A stretch of DNA of 40,263 bases from Gammaproteobacteria bacterium (lineage in GTDB: Bacteria > Pseudomonadota > Gammaproteobacteria > Steroidobacterales > Steroidobacteraceae): the NCBI GenBank assembly GCA_028293765.1, contig JAQGOG010000108.1:1-40263 (forward strand), in the 5' to 3' direction. Shown here one piece after another: positions 1-9,228 of this stretch. Within the stretch, counting starts at the first letter, position 1. Every line of letters begins with the position of its first letter. The notes under the pieces were generated by a model. The model ran no database searches. It saw nothing but the letters and a program-made list of their open reading frames with translations, and had not been told where the DNA came from. The position numbers and the translations under genes are program-made.

Positions 1-2
1 TA

Positions 3-1181
3 GGCAATCTCATCCTGGCGCGGGTGCTTGCGTCGCAGGAGTACGGACTCGTATCCCTGGTTCTCGGCATCGTCTCGGTTGCCGGGCTGGCGGCACCCCT
101 GGGTTTCGATCAGGCGGTGGCGCGACGAGGCTTACGACTGGAGGGCCCCTGGCGTCGCGCGGTTCTCTTCGCGTCAATCGCGACTGCGCTTACGACGACC
201 GCTCTCGCTGCAAGCGCCTATCACCTGGAGGCTGCCCTCCTCGCGTGCGTTTTGGTTGCCACTGTCGCGAGCGGTGTGACCCAGGCAGCTGCCGCTCATT
301 TCCAGGGTCAGCGTCAGTTCGGAACCGCCATCTGGGTGTTCCAATTCTCGAATTGGGCTCTCGTTCCCGTGGCGCTGATCACTGCGGCACTCGGACTCCA
401 CAGGGCAATCGGCCCGTGCGCGTTGATAGCGATCGCCGCAGTCGTTGCCGCCATTGCAGGCTGGCTGCTCGTGATCAGGCGCAAGGAGCCACACCCGCCA
501 CAACCCATGCCGGGCGCGCTCTTTGGCGAAGCATTGTCGCTTATGACAATCCACGTCTCGAACGGCGTTTTGTTGCAACTCGAACGCCTGCTGTTGGTAC
601 CCACCGTTGGGGTGCATGAGCTCGCCCTGTTTGGAGTCGTCGCCGCCCTCGTCGGCTCGCCATTCCGCATGCTCCAGAGCGCAGTGCTCTTCACTCTCAT
701 GCCCGCGCTACGCGCAACGAACACGGTTCACGAGCGTCGGCGACTTCTCCGGCGCGAAATTCTGCTCGTGACAGGGGCGATTGCCGGAGGGTCCCTGGTC
801 CTGTGGATCGTTGCGCCGCCGCTGGCTCACTGGTTTCTCGCGGGTCGCTACGATCTGAGTGCCGCCTTGATGGCGGCCGCCCTGGTTTCAGGCGTCCTCA
901 AGGTATTCAGCGCGTTCGCGACCGGCACCGTAATCGCTTTGGCGCAGGGTCGAAACTTGCGCGCCTTGAGCGCCATCTCCTGGATAGCGATCGGCCTCAG
1001 CGTCAGCGCCGCATTTGGAGCGGCTCCCTGGGGGTTGGTCGGCGTGTTATACGGGATTTCGGCCGGCTGGCTCTTCCGGAGCGTGGTGGCGGCCTGGATG
1101 GCGATTCCGTATCTGCGACAGTCCGTCGCCGGCGCCGCGGCGGCGTTGCCGCCCGGCCCCGGGGTTGCGGGTCATAGTTAG
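3..1181 (+). CDS. Wzx-like polysaccharide flippase (5' partial)
   Basis: Multi-pass inner-membrane protein of the polysaccharide flippase (Wzx/MATE-like) superfamily, expected to move lipid-linked glycan repeat units across the cytoplasmic membrane. The reading frame is open to the left edge: codons before the first possible start (GTG at 24) read GNLILAR and continue smoothly into VLASQEYG, a typical flippase first-helix region, so the gene starts upstream of the window. About 392 residues are visible, almost all in hydrophobic segments separated by short Arg-rich loops, and there is no soluble domain. It converges on the epimerase gene with only 24 bp between stop codons. The assignment rests on the hydropathy pattern, the N-terminal sequence style and the glycan-gene neighbourhood; the exact substrate cannot be read. 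Confidence 0.75.
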   Translation, partial: GNLILARVLASQEYGLVSLVLGIVSVAGLAAPLGFDQAVARRGLRLEGPWRRAVLFASIATALTTTALAASAYHLEAALLACVLVATVASGVTQAAAAHFQGQRQFGTAIWVFQFSNWALVPVALITAALGLHRAIGPCALIAIAAVVAAIAGWLLVIRRKEPHPPQPMPGALFGEALSLMTIHVSNGVLLQLERLLLVPTVGVHELALFGVVAALVGSPFRMLQSAVLFTLMPALRATNTVHERRRLLRREILLVTGAIAGGSLVLWIVAPPLAHWFLAGRYDLSAALMAAALVSGVLKVFSAFATGTVIALAQGRNLRALSAISWIAIGLSVSAAFGAAPWGLVGVLYGISAGWLFRSVVAAWMAIPYLRQSVAGAAAALPPGPGVAGHS

Positions 1182-1205
1182 CCTCGCTTACCGCCGCGGC
1201 AGCGG

Positions 1206-2183
1206 CTAACGCAGCACAGCCGCTACCTTGCGCACCCCGCCCGGCAATTCGATCTTGGGCTCGAATCCGAGCGCATTGCGGGCCGCGCCGATGTCGAAAG
1301 CATTATCGTTCTCGAAGAAAGCCAGCGTGCGCCGCGACACCGGCGGTTCGGCGCCAACGACGGCGCTCACCTGCTCCGCCGCCCAACCCACCGTCATTCC
1401 CAACCAACGAGGAGCGTGAAACGTTGGCGGGCGCACGTCGATCGCCTGTGCGAACTGCGCTACCATTTCTTCGACGGTCATCCACCGGGGGCCTGCGATG
1501 TTGAATGTCTTGCCCGCTATCTCCGGACCCGCCCGCGCCGTCAGCTCCAGTGCCACGAGCAAGTCATCGATATAGACAGGGTGGCGCAGGTTGCCGCCCT
1601 TGCCGATATAGAAAAAGCGTCCCTTGCGCAGAGAGTCGATCAGCTTCGCGGTCCTCGGGCAGCCCGCTCCATACACCCACGACGGCCTGACGACGACCAG
1701 ATCCAACCCGGACCGCAACGCCGACTGGCGTGCCGCTGCCTCGCCAGCGGCCTTCGTACGCTCATAGGTATTCTCCGGGTTAAGAGGAGCATCCTCCTTT
1801 GCCGGTGGTGAGGCTACGTGGCCGTAGACACCGACGCTGCTGACTTGCACCAGCCTCCGCACGCGAGCCGTCGCGCTCAGCGCGACCAGACGCTCGAGCG
1901 CTTTGACATTGACGGATTCGAACCGCTCGAAGGTCGCGTGCACATCGAGATGCACGCTCGCCAGGTTGAATACATAGCCGACGTCCTCGAGCGCCGCGGC
2001 GAGCGCGGCTGCATCGCGCATATCCTGCATCCGGTACTCTACATTGGGCGCAGACGAGCCGGCCGGCGGCTCGCGCACATCAATTGCCCGTACCGACCAG
2101 CCGCGAGCCGCAAGATACCGCACGAAATGCGAGCCTATGAATCCCGCGGCGCCCGTCACCAACGCACGCGGGCCCGCATTCAC
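1206..2183 (-). CDS. NAD(P)-dependent sugar epimerase/dehydratase
   Basis: Short-chain (extended SDR) nucleotide-sugar epimerase/dehydratase of 325 residues. The N-terminal Rossmann motif TGAAGFIGS starts near residue 10, a D follows the second strand (AIDVREP), and the catalytic YxxxK appears as YERTK near residue 139; an HPVYIDDL segment is the usual substrate-domain signature. It probably remodels a nucleotide sugar for the adjacent surface-glycan genes. The start is GTG at 2183, which overlaps the methyltransferase stop as GTGA and is preceded by AGGAAG at a normal distance; an ATG a few bases downstream is out of frame. Last gene of the leftward glycan operon. The precise reaction is not predictable from motifs. 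Confidence 0.82.
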   Translation of the reverse strand: MNAGPRALVTGAAGFIGSHFVRYLAARGWSVRAIDVREPPAGSSAPNVEYRMQDMRDAAALAAALEDVGYVFNLASVHLDVHATFERFESVNVKALERLVALSATARVRRLVQVSSVGVYGHVASPPAKEDAPLNPENTYERTKAAGEAAARQSALRSGLDLVVVRPSWVYGAGCPRTAKLIDSLRKGRFFYIGKGGNLRHPVYIDDLLVALELTARAGPEIAGKTFNIAGPRWMTVEEMVAQFAQAIDVRPPTFHAPRWLGMTVGWAAEQVSAVVGAEPPVSRRTLAFFENDNAFDIGAARNALGFEPKIELPGGVRKVAAVLR

Positions 2184-3037
2184 TTCGGCTTCCTCGCGGC
2201 CACCGCCACCGCGTAGCCGCCGCGCCCCGGGACCAACTTATCAAGGAGCGAAAACAGGTACATGAACGGGTAAATCAGCGAGTACAGCCGATATTCCTTG
2301 CGGACGGCGTCGAGCTCTTTTTTCGACGTCGGTGCGATCGTGCCGTCCATGACCGGCGGGTGCTCTTTCTTCTTCGCCAACACCTTGACGTAGGCGAAAT
2401 TGATGACGAGCTCCGCGAGCTCCGTGAAGAACCGGGAATACCCTCCCGATCCCACCGGCTGCATGCCAACGCCGCGGAGCATTTCCTCGAGCTCGCGAAT
2501 CCGATAGCCCTGGACCACGTGGCCGTAGGTCTCGGGCCCCATACCGATGACCCGCTTCAGCGCGGCGACGGGCAGGCGGGTGTCGCCGTTAGGGGTAGTG
2601 AGAATCGCCATACCGCCGGGCGCCAGCACTCGCGCGATTTCCGTGTTGAGAGGCTTCACCTGCGGGAAATGCTCGTGTACATCGATCACGATGACGACAT
2701 CGAAAGCGTTATCCGCAAAAGGGAAGCGCTCGATGTCGATGTGCGCGACCGGGTCGGCGAGAAATTCGGACATTTCGGGGATGCCTTGCGGATAGACCTG
2801 TCCCCAGGTCCATGCCCCACCGGCAGCGCGAAACTGGTAGTTCATCGCACCGTTGTTGTCATGTCCGGAAATGAGCAGACAGCGTTCATTGCGTACCTGC
2901 CCCATCAATGTCATGAGCAGATCGACCTTCTGCCGCTTCTTCAGCGACTTCCCATACATCTGCAACTGCCACGGGAGCGTAGCGCTGCGCGGGGGTCGGG
3001 GGCTCGCCGCGTCGTCGTTTCTCAATTGGGGTTGCAT
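2180..3037 (-). CDS. Class I SAM-dependent methyltransferase
   Basis: Methyltransferase of the Methyltransf_11/25 type, 285 residues from the chosen start. The SAM-fold core is visible: LLISGHDNNGA as a degenerate motif I, then DNAFDVVIVIDVHEHF and the post-motif VLAPGGMAILTTPNGD. The C-terminal third carries a hydrophobic segment (YSLIYPFMYLFSLLDKL) that may attach the enzyme to the membrane. The start at 3037 (MQPQLRN) is favoured because GAGGGA lies about eight bases upstream. An alternative ATG at 3064 overlaps the preceding flavoenzyme stop as ATGA and would add nine residues. It sits in the glycan operon and probably methylates a sugar or lipid-linked intermediate; the substrate is inferred only from context. 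Confidence 0.78.
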   Translation of the reverse strand: MQPQLRNDDAASPRPPRSATLPWQLQMYGKSLKKRQKVDLLMTLMGQVRNERCLLISGHDNNGAMNYQFRAAGGAWTWGQVYPQGIPEMSEFLADPVAHIDIERFPFADNAFDVVIVIDVHEHFPQVKPLNTEIARVLAPGGMAILTTPNGDTRLPVAALKRVIGMGPETYGHVVQGYRIRELEEMLRGVGMQPVGSGGYSRFFTELAELVINFAYVKVLAKKKEHPPVMDGTIAPTSKKELDAVRKEYRLYSLIYPFMYLFSLLDKLVPGRGGYAVAVAARKPK

Positions 3038-3060
3038 GAGTTCCCTCGCCTGATCTCGAA

Positions 3061-4761
3061 TCATCCACCCCGCACGGAGCGTGCCGCGACGGGACTGACT
3101 GCCATCCGCAAAGGACCGTGAAAAGCGGCCATTTCCGCCTCCACCGCATCGATCTGCACGCCGATCTCGCGCCGCGACCAGTGCAACTCCCGCGCCAGCA
3201 CCGACGCGCACGCATTCAATGCGGACCGATCGAGCGCCTCACTGAAGTAGAGCGGCGTTCTGCGCCTGACGACGTCGCTCAGTTGCACGGCCATCTCGGA
3301 ACGCGCGGCATGAACGATCTGTGCCAACACTACGGGCAGATCCGGAACAATTCGCGTCATCAGTGTCGCATCGGCGGCCAGCAGCGCGAGCACTCCCTCC
3401 CGCGCAGGTCCGTAGGACTCCCACAGATGAGCCGCCACATCCGGACTCAGCTGCAGCCCGCCATGCAAGGGTCTGTCGGCGTAAGGCGTAGTAGAGCTCA
3501 ACAGCCGCTGTAAAGGTCGATCGCCGGACCTCCTGAGGCGCCTGCAGGCTGCACGAGCCGCGCGCTCACCGACAGCGCGAGCTGTAGTCCACTTCACTCC
3601 TACGATCGAGACCAATCCCTGTATGCCATCCGAGGCGTGATCGATGACTTGCGGGGACTTCTGCAATGCCACTCCGGGACCGGGATTGGCACCCTGCTCC
3701 GGCAACAGTCCGGCGAACACGCCGTTGACGTCTGCGCCGCTGAGGCGCTGCTCGCCGAGAACCTGATTGAGATCGGCGAGGAACTCGAGCACTTCCTCGC
3801 GCGTCACCCGGGCCGATCGAGAGGCATGATCGCACCGTAGATGACGGGTTCCTACCAGGGAGCGGCCGTTCCACGGAATGATGAAGTACGTCTGCGGCCC
3901 GACCTGCGCTGCGCGTGTGTGGCCTGCGGCCCGCGGCTGCACCGCCAGTCCCACGGCGTCCCGAAACGGCAGGGGCCGGGTCAGAAGGTTGAATGCTTTC
4001 GAGGCAGGGAACAGCTCTGCGACGCGAGAGCGTGACGACGATCCCAGCCACTCATCTACCCAGGGACCGGCAGCGTTGATGACCAGGGGTGCGCGCATTT
4101 CGAACTCGCGATCGGTCAGCTCATCGCGAATGTGCACGCCGCAGACCTCGGACCCTGCAAGCGAAAGTCGCAGCGCCCGCACGTAGTTCGCTGCCTGTGC
4201 CCCGGCCGCAACCGCCGCCGCGACGACCGCCAGCTGCAGTCGTTCGGTATTCAGACAGACCGCGTCATACCAGGTTGCCGCTCCGTTGCAGTCTGCAATA
4301 TCCAATCCGGCAAATGCATCCGCCGCCCTGCTCTTGCTCCATAAGGAACCGCGCGGCAGTTGCTGGCCTTCCTGGACATCGCGATTGCGATCGAAGCTCA
4401 CCATGTCATTGACCCAGAGCGCCGTGCGCATCACTGCAGGTCCCTTGATGCCGTGACCTGCCGTCGGCAATACGAAGCGCATGGGTCGTGTAAGGTGCGG
4501 CGCGAGTCGCAGCCATTCACGCCGCTCGCGGATCGACTCTCGCATACGGCGGAAATCGAGGCGTTGCAAGTGCCGCAAGCCCCCATGCAAGGTCCGCAGA
4601 CTGTTGCTTGACGTGGCATGCCCGAAGTCGCCGGACTCGATCAAAGCTACTTTGAGTCCGCGAAGCGCCGCTTGCCATGCGGCGCAGGTGCCGTGGATGC
4701 CGCCGCCCACGACTATGACGTCGTAACGCTCGGCTGCGATTCGGGACACGTCACGCCGCAT
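3061..4761 (-). CDS. GlpD-like FAD-dependent glycerol-3-phosphate dehydrogenase
   Basis: FAD-dependent oxidoreductase of the glycerol-3-phosphate dehydrogenase (GlpD/GlpA) family, 566 residues. The FAD-binding motif IVVGGGIHG starts around residue 15, followed by SSNSLRTLHGGLRHLQ, the GlpD-type segment contacting flavin and phosphate. GPWVDEW and VGVKWTTAR near the middle and the end of the catalytic domain also fit, as does the all-helical C-terminal domain. The start at 4761 (MRRDVSR) has GGAG nine bases upstream; ATGs at 4782, 4788 and 4797 are possible but would overlap asnB more deeply. It overlaps the asnB stop by 11 bases, so it is translated from the same mRNA. In a glycan operon it is more likely to act on a glycerol-phosphate or polyol building block than in bulk glycerol use, but this is inference. 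Confidence 0.8.
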   Translation of the reverse strand: MRRDVSRIAAERYDVIVVGGGIHGTCAAWQAALRGLKVALIESGDFGHATSSNSLRTLHGGLRHLQRLDFRRMRESIRERREWLRLAPHLTRPMRFVLPTAGHGIKGPAVMRTALWVNDMVSFDRNRDVQEGQQLPRGSLWSKSRAADAFAGLDIADCNGAATWYDAVCLNTERLQLAVVAAAVAAGAQAANYVRALRLSLAGSEVCGVHIRDELTDREFEMRAPLVINAAGPWVDEWLGSSSRSRVAELFPASKAFNLLTRPLPFRDAVGLAVQPRAAGHTRAAQVGPQTYFIIPWNGRSLVGTRHLRCDHASRSARVTREEVLEFLADLNQVLGEQRLSGADVNGVFAGLLPEQGANPGPGVALQKSPQVIDHASDGIQGLVSIVGVKWTTARAVGERAARAACRRLRRSGDRPLQRLLSSTTPYADRPLHGGLQLSPDVAAHLWESYGPAREGVLALLAADATLMTRIVPDLPVVLAQIVHAARSEMAVQLSDVVRRRTPLYFSEALDRSALNACASVLARELHWSRREIGVQIDAVEAEMAAFHGPLRMAVSPVAARSVRGG

Positions 4762-6661
4762 GCACGCAGGCTCCAAATCCATCCGCATGGCTGGCAAAAC
4801 GATCCCGCCAGAGCTGGAATACCATCAGCGCCCACAGCAGGTGGCTGTGATTGTGAGTGCGCGCCTCGTGTTGCTGCATGAGCACGGCCACGTAACGCGC
4901 ATCGAACAGGCCGTCCCGTGCGAAGTTATCCGCGTTCAGCAGCTCATGCATGAGCGGGTTCCACTGCTCGTTCAGCCAGTTCTTCATCGGCATGCTGAAC
5001 CCCTCTTTACCCCGCTGCAGGATCGCCTGCGGCAGGCGGCCCTCGAAGGCCTTCCTGAGTATCCACTTGCGAGTCCCTCCGCGCAGCTTGAGGCCGGAGG
5101 GGATAGCCAGGGCGAGATCGATCACCTCGTTATCCAAGTAGGGGACCCGCGCCTCCAGCGAGCTCGCCATACTCATCGCATCCACTTTCGGCAGGATGTT
5201 CTCCGCGAGGTAGAACCGCAGGTCGCAGCGCAGCTGACCCGCGAGCCGGTCCGAACCGGCGCTCTCGAAGCCGGCTGACACGAGCTCGCTGGTCTGATCC
5301 GAGAGCGACGTGCGGAACTCGCTGCGGTACAGCCGCGCGCGGCTGTCATCCTGGAGAAAGATCATCCACCGCAGGTGTTGCCATTGCGCCGGCAGAGCCG
5401 CACCCTCAAGAAAGCGGCGCAGCTGATTGCCGAAGCCGCGCTTGCCCTCACCCAGCGGTACGAGGCGAGCCAGCCGCGCGATGTTGGCTCGCAGCGGCCG
5501 CGGCAGCCAATCGAGCAGACGCGCGCTGTGCCGGTCGGCCTGGTATGTGTCATACCCTGCGAAGAGCTCATCCCCGCCATCGCCGCTGAGCGCGACGGTC
5601 ACCTGCCTGCGTGCCATGCGCGACACGAGCAAAGTCGGGAAGACGGAGAAATCCGCGATCGGCTGGTCGAGTTGGGCAATGACCTCCGGGAGAACCGTCA
5701 GATAGTCGGGTGTCAGCACTTCCTCGTCATGTCGGGTTCCGCAATGGCTTGCGACTGCACGCGCATGCTGCAACTCGCTGTATGAGGCGTCGCTGAAGCC
5801 GACAGAGAACGTGAGCGGCGCAGTCGGGGACACTTCGCTCATCGCGGCGACCAGGATGGACGAATCGATTCCGCCGCTCAGGAAGGCGCCGAGGGGCACA
5901 TCACTTACGAGCTGCCGCCGCACGGCTGCGGTGAGAGTGTATCGCAGGCGCTCGGCGATCTCAGGAACCGGAATGTCGAGCGGTACAGTGGGCGCCGCAG
6001 GGGACCAGAAGCTCCCTGCGAGCAGCTGACCGTCGGTCCACGTCAGCCAGCTCCCCGGCGGCACCTTTCTAACGTCTTTGAAAAGCGTCGTCGGAGTGGC
6101 CGTGTACTCGAATGTCAGGAGCTGATCGACACCCATAGGGTCGATGTCGCGCACCGAGCCGTCGGCGGCGAGAATGCATTTGACTTCGGACCCGAAATAG
6201 AGATTTCCCCGCCGTATGCTGTAAAACAACGGCTTGATCCCCACCCGATCGCGGGTCAGCAGGAGGCGGCGCCGCGCACTGTCCCACAGTGCGATCGCAA
6301 ACATCCCGTTCAAGCGGGAGATGAACTCGAGTCCATGCTCCTCATACAGCCGCGGGATGATCTCGCTGTCGCCGGTGCCGCGGAATATATGGCCGCGAGC
6401 ACTCAGCTCCTGGCGCAGCTCGCGGTAGTTGTAGATCTCGCCGTTGAATACGGCTTGCACGCTGCCCGTCGTGTTCGCAACCGGCTGGTCGCCCGTCTTC
6501 AAGTCGATTACGGCCAAGCGGCGCATGCCCAGCCCGATACCGGAGGAGACGTGAATCCCTTCCCCATCGGGTCCCCTGTGCCGCATGACATTGCACATCG
6601 CGACGAGGGTCTCGCGTGACGGCGTCGATCCCCGCGTCGCTACTCCGGCAATCCCGCACAT
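4751..6661 (-). CDS. asnB: Glutamine-hydrolysing asparagine synthase-type amidotransferase
   Basis: Two-domain AsnB-type amidotransferase of 636 residues, the usual length for the polysaccharide-cluster versions. After removal of Met1 the N-terminal Cys2 (MCGIAG) is the glutaminase nucleophile; RHRGPDG, FNGEIYNY and GTGDSE are the glutamine-site signatures. The synthetase domain has the ATP pyrophosphatase loop FLSGGIDSS and the downstream SGDGGDELFAGY motif. Related enzymes in exopolysaccharide and exosortase-associated clusters transfer amide nitrogen to sugar acids rather than making free asparagine, and this gene lies between a hydrolase-like gene and a GlpD-like gene in such a cluster. 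ATG at 6661 is fixed by the obligatory MCG start. The ribosome-binding site is weak, consistent with coupling to the gene 10 bp upstream. Confidence 0.88.
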   Translation of the reverse strand: MCGIAGVATRGSTPSRETLVAMCNVMRHRGPDGEGIHVSSGIGLGMRRLAVIDLKTGDQPVANTTGSVQAVFNGEIYNYRELRQELSARGHIFRGTGDSEIIPRLYEEHGLEFISRLNGMFAIALWDSARRRLLLTRDRVGIKPLFYSIRRGNLYFGSEVKCILAADGSVRDIDPMGVDQLLTFEYTATPTTLFKDVRKVPPGSWLTWTDGQLLAGSFWSPAAPTVPLDIPVPEIAERLRYTLTAAVRRQLVSDVPLGAFLSGGIDSSILVAAMSEVSPTAPLTFSVGFSDASYSELQHARAVASHCGTRHDEEVLTPDYLTVLPEVIAQLDQPIADFSVFPTLLVSRMARRQVTVALSGDGGDELFAGYDTYQADRHSARLLDWLPRPLRANIARLARLVPLGEGKRGFGNQLRRFLEGAALPAQWQHLRWMIFLQDDSRARLYRSEFRTSLSDQTSELVSAGFESAGSDRLAGQLRCDLRFYLAENILPKVDAMSMASSLEARVPYLDNEVIDLALAIPSGLKLRGGTRKWILRKAFEGRLPQAILQRGKEGFSMPMKNWLNEQWNPLMHELLNADNFARDGLFDARYVAVLMQQHEARTHNHSHLLWALMVFQLWRDRFASHADGFGACVHAA

Positions 6662-6671
6662 CAGGCGCCGC

Positions 6672-7502
6672 TCAGGCCAGGCGCCGCTTGCGCAATTGCA
6701 TGCCGATCTGATTGCGCAAGAACCACAAGGGGGACTCGAGCGTAGCGAACCGCTCGAGCGGCGCCACCCCTTGCGTCAGCGCGTGCAACAGGCTGGCCGC
6801 CGGCCGCGTCGCATCGAGCTCGAGCCTGATACGAAAACCCATGCGGCCTACCTTTTTGACATCATGTGGAAAAGGTAGCGGGTCGGTGCCGGGCAGGTCC
6901 CGGACCCCCAGGCGCGCGGCGCGCTCGAAGCAGGTCGGATAACCCCAGAAGCCGGGGCGCCCACCCTCATCGCCGAGAAAGAGGGTCGGCTTGCGGAATT
7001 CCAGCAACAGTTCCTTGAGCAGGCGGCCGCGCCGGAAGAACCATTTGCCGGGGCCCCAGGGGATCACCCGTGGCACGCCCAGCGCGTCGGTTTCGGTGAG
7101 GACCTCGCGGATCGGCCTGCCATCCTCAAACCGGCGTGTGGTGCCAATCACCAGCACTTCGAGGCCTTCACGGCAGGCCACCTGGCGCCCGGCGACGATG
7201 CACAGATGACGGCTGCCGTTACGGGCAATGAGGCTGGTTTCTTCGCCAGTAGCAGTGATCGACCAGCGCTTCAGGCGCAGTGCCCCGGCCGTGTCGTCGC
7301 CTGAGGCCAGCGCGCGCAGCTTGCCGAAATAGTCATCGTGCGCGCATTCAGTCAGCAGCAGAAACAAAGACTGGTTGTTCGGAGCGCGGCCGGTCTCGCG
7401 GGCGCGCGACAAGTTTCCGTAGGCATTGTCCAAAAGATCATCCGGCTCATAGCACGCATGGATGTGCACGTGAGCGTCGACGATCGCGGTGACAATGCTC
7501 AT
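6672..7502 (-). CDS. Metal-dependent hydrolase-like protein (HxH), glycan operon
   Basis: Protein of 276 residues beginning MSIVTAIVDAHVHIH. The DAHVHIH segment is the metal-binding HxH of the amidohydrolase/PHP superfamilies at the end of the first beta strand, but I cannot point to the later His/Asp ligands with confidence. The remainder (LEVLVIGTTRRF, VPRVIPWGPGKW, PTLFLGDEGGRPGFWG) is compatible with alternating barrel strands. The start at 7502 is preferred over a longer in-frame extension because the upstream residues are Arg/Pro-rich junk without a start signal and the HxH is near the N terminus in this superfamily. First gene of the leftward operon with asnB. The function could be a sugar deacetylase-like or phosphoesterase-like step; this is not demonstrated by sequence. 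Confidence 0.6.
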   Translation of the reverse strand: MSIVTAIVDAHVHIHACYEPDDLLDNAYGNLSRARETGRAPNNQSLFLLLTECAHDDYFGKLRALASGDDTAGALRLKRWSITATGEETSLIARNGSRHLCIVAGRQVACREGLEVLVIGTTRRFEDGRPIREVLTETDALGVPRVIPWGPGKWFFRRGRLLKELLLEFRKPTLFLGDEGGRPGFWGYPTCFERAARLGVRDLPGTDPLPFPHDVKKVGRMGFRIRLELDATRPAASLLHALTQGVAPLERFATLESPLWFLRNQIGMQLRKRRLA

Positions 7503-7635
7503 ACCGGTGGAGGCCTTCGGGATCTTGGTCTGATGCCTAGTTCGTCCGTACCTGGGAGCAAGTTTCGCTCCTGCTTCCCGCCCAAGCGCGGCGCAGGCGC
7601 CCCGGGCAGAGGCTGCAGGAATACGGACCCGAATC

Positions 7636-9228
7636 TCAGCGCTGGGAACCGAACGGCCTGCCGGCCGCCAGAACGCCTGCAAGCGCCCGCGGGTCGACGG
7701 GCTTGACCAGATGGAAATCCATCCCGGCTTCCTGCGTGCGGCGGCGCTCTGCCTCCTGCCCCCACGCGGTCAGCGCAACGATGCGAACGTCGACGCCCCA
7801 GGGCTGTGCACGGATCTGACGCGTGGCTTCGAGGCCATCGACGTGCGGCATGGCCACATCCATCAGGATTACTTCGGGACGAAACAACTCGGCCAGCTCG
7901 ACGGCCATGCGCCCGTCAGGAGCGGTCAGTACGACGTGCCCCTCCGCCTGCAACAGCATTGCGAGCGACGCCGCTCCATCGGAATTGTCGTCCGCGACCA
8001 GAATCCGCAGCTGCCAGGGCTCGACAGGTTGCGGCTCAGGCGTGCCCTGGGCCTCCTGCGCACCAAACTGTTTGCCCACCACATCGTCCACGAGGCGCAT
8101 GAGGTGAATGATCTGTCGGGCCATCATGTCGGCCGTCCGCGCGAGCGCGGGATTGGAGCTCGACATCTGCCGCACGATCTCGATCCCGTTACGCAAAGGC
8201 GTGAGCGGATTGCGCAGTTCGTGTGCCAAGGCAGCGAGCAGCTCATCCTTACCGTGCGACGCTCGCACCAGCTCCGTCTCCACCGCCCGCAGATCGCTGG
8301 CGACGTTGTTACGAATGGTCTCCAGGGCATTCAGTCGCCGCGCGTGAGCCAGCAAGGCCGCGAGCAGTACGCCCAGGCTTCCAACGGTCAGCAGGGTCAC
8401 CTCGAATCCTGCGCCATACAACGCCGCTACCGTGCCGACCCGCACTATGACCGCCAGAATCACGAGTAGCGAACCCGTCCAGAGCAGTATTCGCCTGGCG
8501 CTGACAGCGCCCACGCTTGCGCCCGCAAGAAGATGCACCCACCCGAGATCGGCCCGGCGCAGCAGCGCTCCGTAAAACAGCGCTGCGAGCTCGATGCTGG
8601 AAATGAGCCCGACGTGCGCATAAAACCCCATGGCGTAAAGCGAATCGAGGCTGAACGCATAGGCGAGCAATAGCGTTGCGGCCAGGAGCGCACCCACCGT
8701 CGCAAACCATATGTAGAGGCTGCGGGCGGCTGCGGTCCGCGCCTCTGTCAGAAGCAGACATAAACACAGCAACGTGAGCGCGATCAGGGTTCCACCGGCA
8801 GGACGACCCGGGCGGAGATACTCTCCCGGCTGCTCATGCACGATGCTATCCGAGAACAGAAACCGGTCCAGGCCCCAGTCAACGTCCAACGCGTTCTGCC
8901 AGACGGTCGCCCCCCCAAATATGAGCACGAGACTTGCACCGGCGCGCTGGAGCACGCGACACAGCACGCAAGATTCGGTGCTCAGACCAAGGCAAATACC
9001 GCACACAGCGAAGCACACGGCTGTCAATGGCTGGGTCGCTCGCTGCCCGGACAGCCCGCTCTTGAGGATGGTGATGTCGCCAGCCCAGCCGAGCAGAATC
9101 AGGACCGCCAGCCCGAAAGCCAGTACGCCGGCGATTCGAACCGCCGTGAAGTACGAGCGCGTGGAGTCGGCGGCAGCCCATGAAGAACGAGCGGGCGTAT
9201 CCGCCGAATGCGCGCAAAAGACTCCCAT
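7636..9228 (-). CDS. Membrane hybrid sensor with HisKA and receiver but no ATPase domain
   Basis: 530-residue membrane signalling protein. Residues 25-300 contain about eight hydrophobic segments forming a MASE-like sensor. A short coiled region leads to a HisKA dimerisation domain with the phospho-accepting His336 in ALAHELRNP. Only about 40 residues later comes a complete response-regulator receiver domain: acidic pair in VADDN, phospho-acceptor Asp457 in VILMDV, and Lys509 in LVKP. The HATPase_c domain (N, G1, F and G2 boxes), about 110 residues that normally separate these two modules, is absent; a short Pro/Glu linker (EAQGTPEPQPVEP) takes its place. The protein therefore cannot autophosphorylate unless another kinase acts on it. 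The start at 9228 has AGGGGG upstream. It could be a decayed kinase or a phosphotransfer scaffold. Confidence 0.8.
   Translation of the reverse strand: MGVFCAHSADTPARSSWAAADSTRSYFTAVRIAGVLAFGLAVLILLGWAGDITILKSGLSGQRATQPLTAVCFAVCGICLGLSTESCVLCRVLQRAGASLVLIFGGATVWQNALDVDWGLDRFLFSDSIVHEQPGEYLRPGRPAGGTLIALTLLCLCLLLTEARTAAARSLYIWFATVGALLAATLLLAYAFSLDSLYAMGFYAHVGLISSIELAALFYGALLRRADLGWVHLLAGASVGAVSARRILLWTGSLLVILAVIVRVGTVAALYGAGFEVTLLTVGSLGVLLAALLAHARRLNALETIRNNVASDLRAVETELVRASHGKDELLAALAHELRNPLTPLRNGIEIVRQMSSSNPALARTADMMARQIIHLMRLVDDVVGKQFGAQEAQGTPEPQPVEPWQLRILVADDNSDGAASLAMLLQAEGHVVLTAPDGRMAVELAELFRPEVILMDVAMPHVDGLEATRQIRAQPWGVDVRIVALTAWGQEAERRRTQEAGMDFHLVKPVDPRALAGVLAAGRPFGSQR

Noticed and set aside
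7503..7682. In-frame N-terminal extension of the HxH hydrolase-like protein
   Set aside because: Arg/Ala/Pro-rich sequence without similarity, overlapping the end of the sensor gene; the metal motif belongs near the N terminus.
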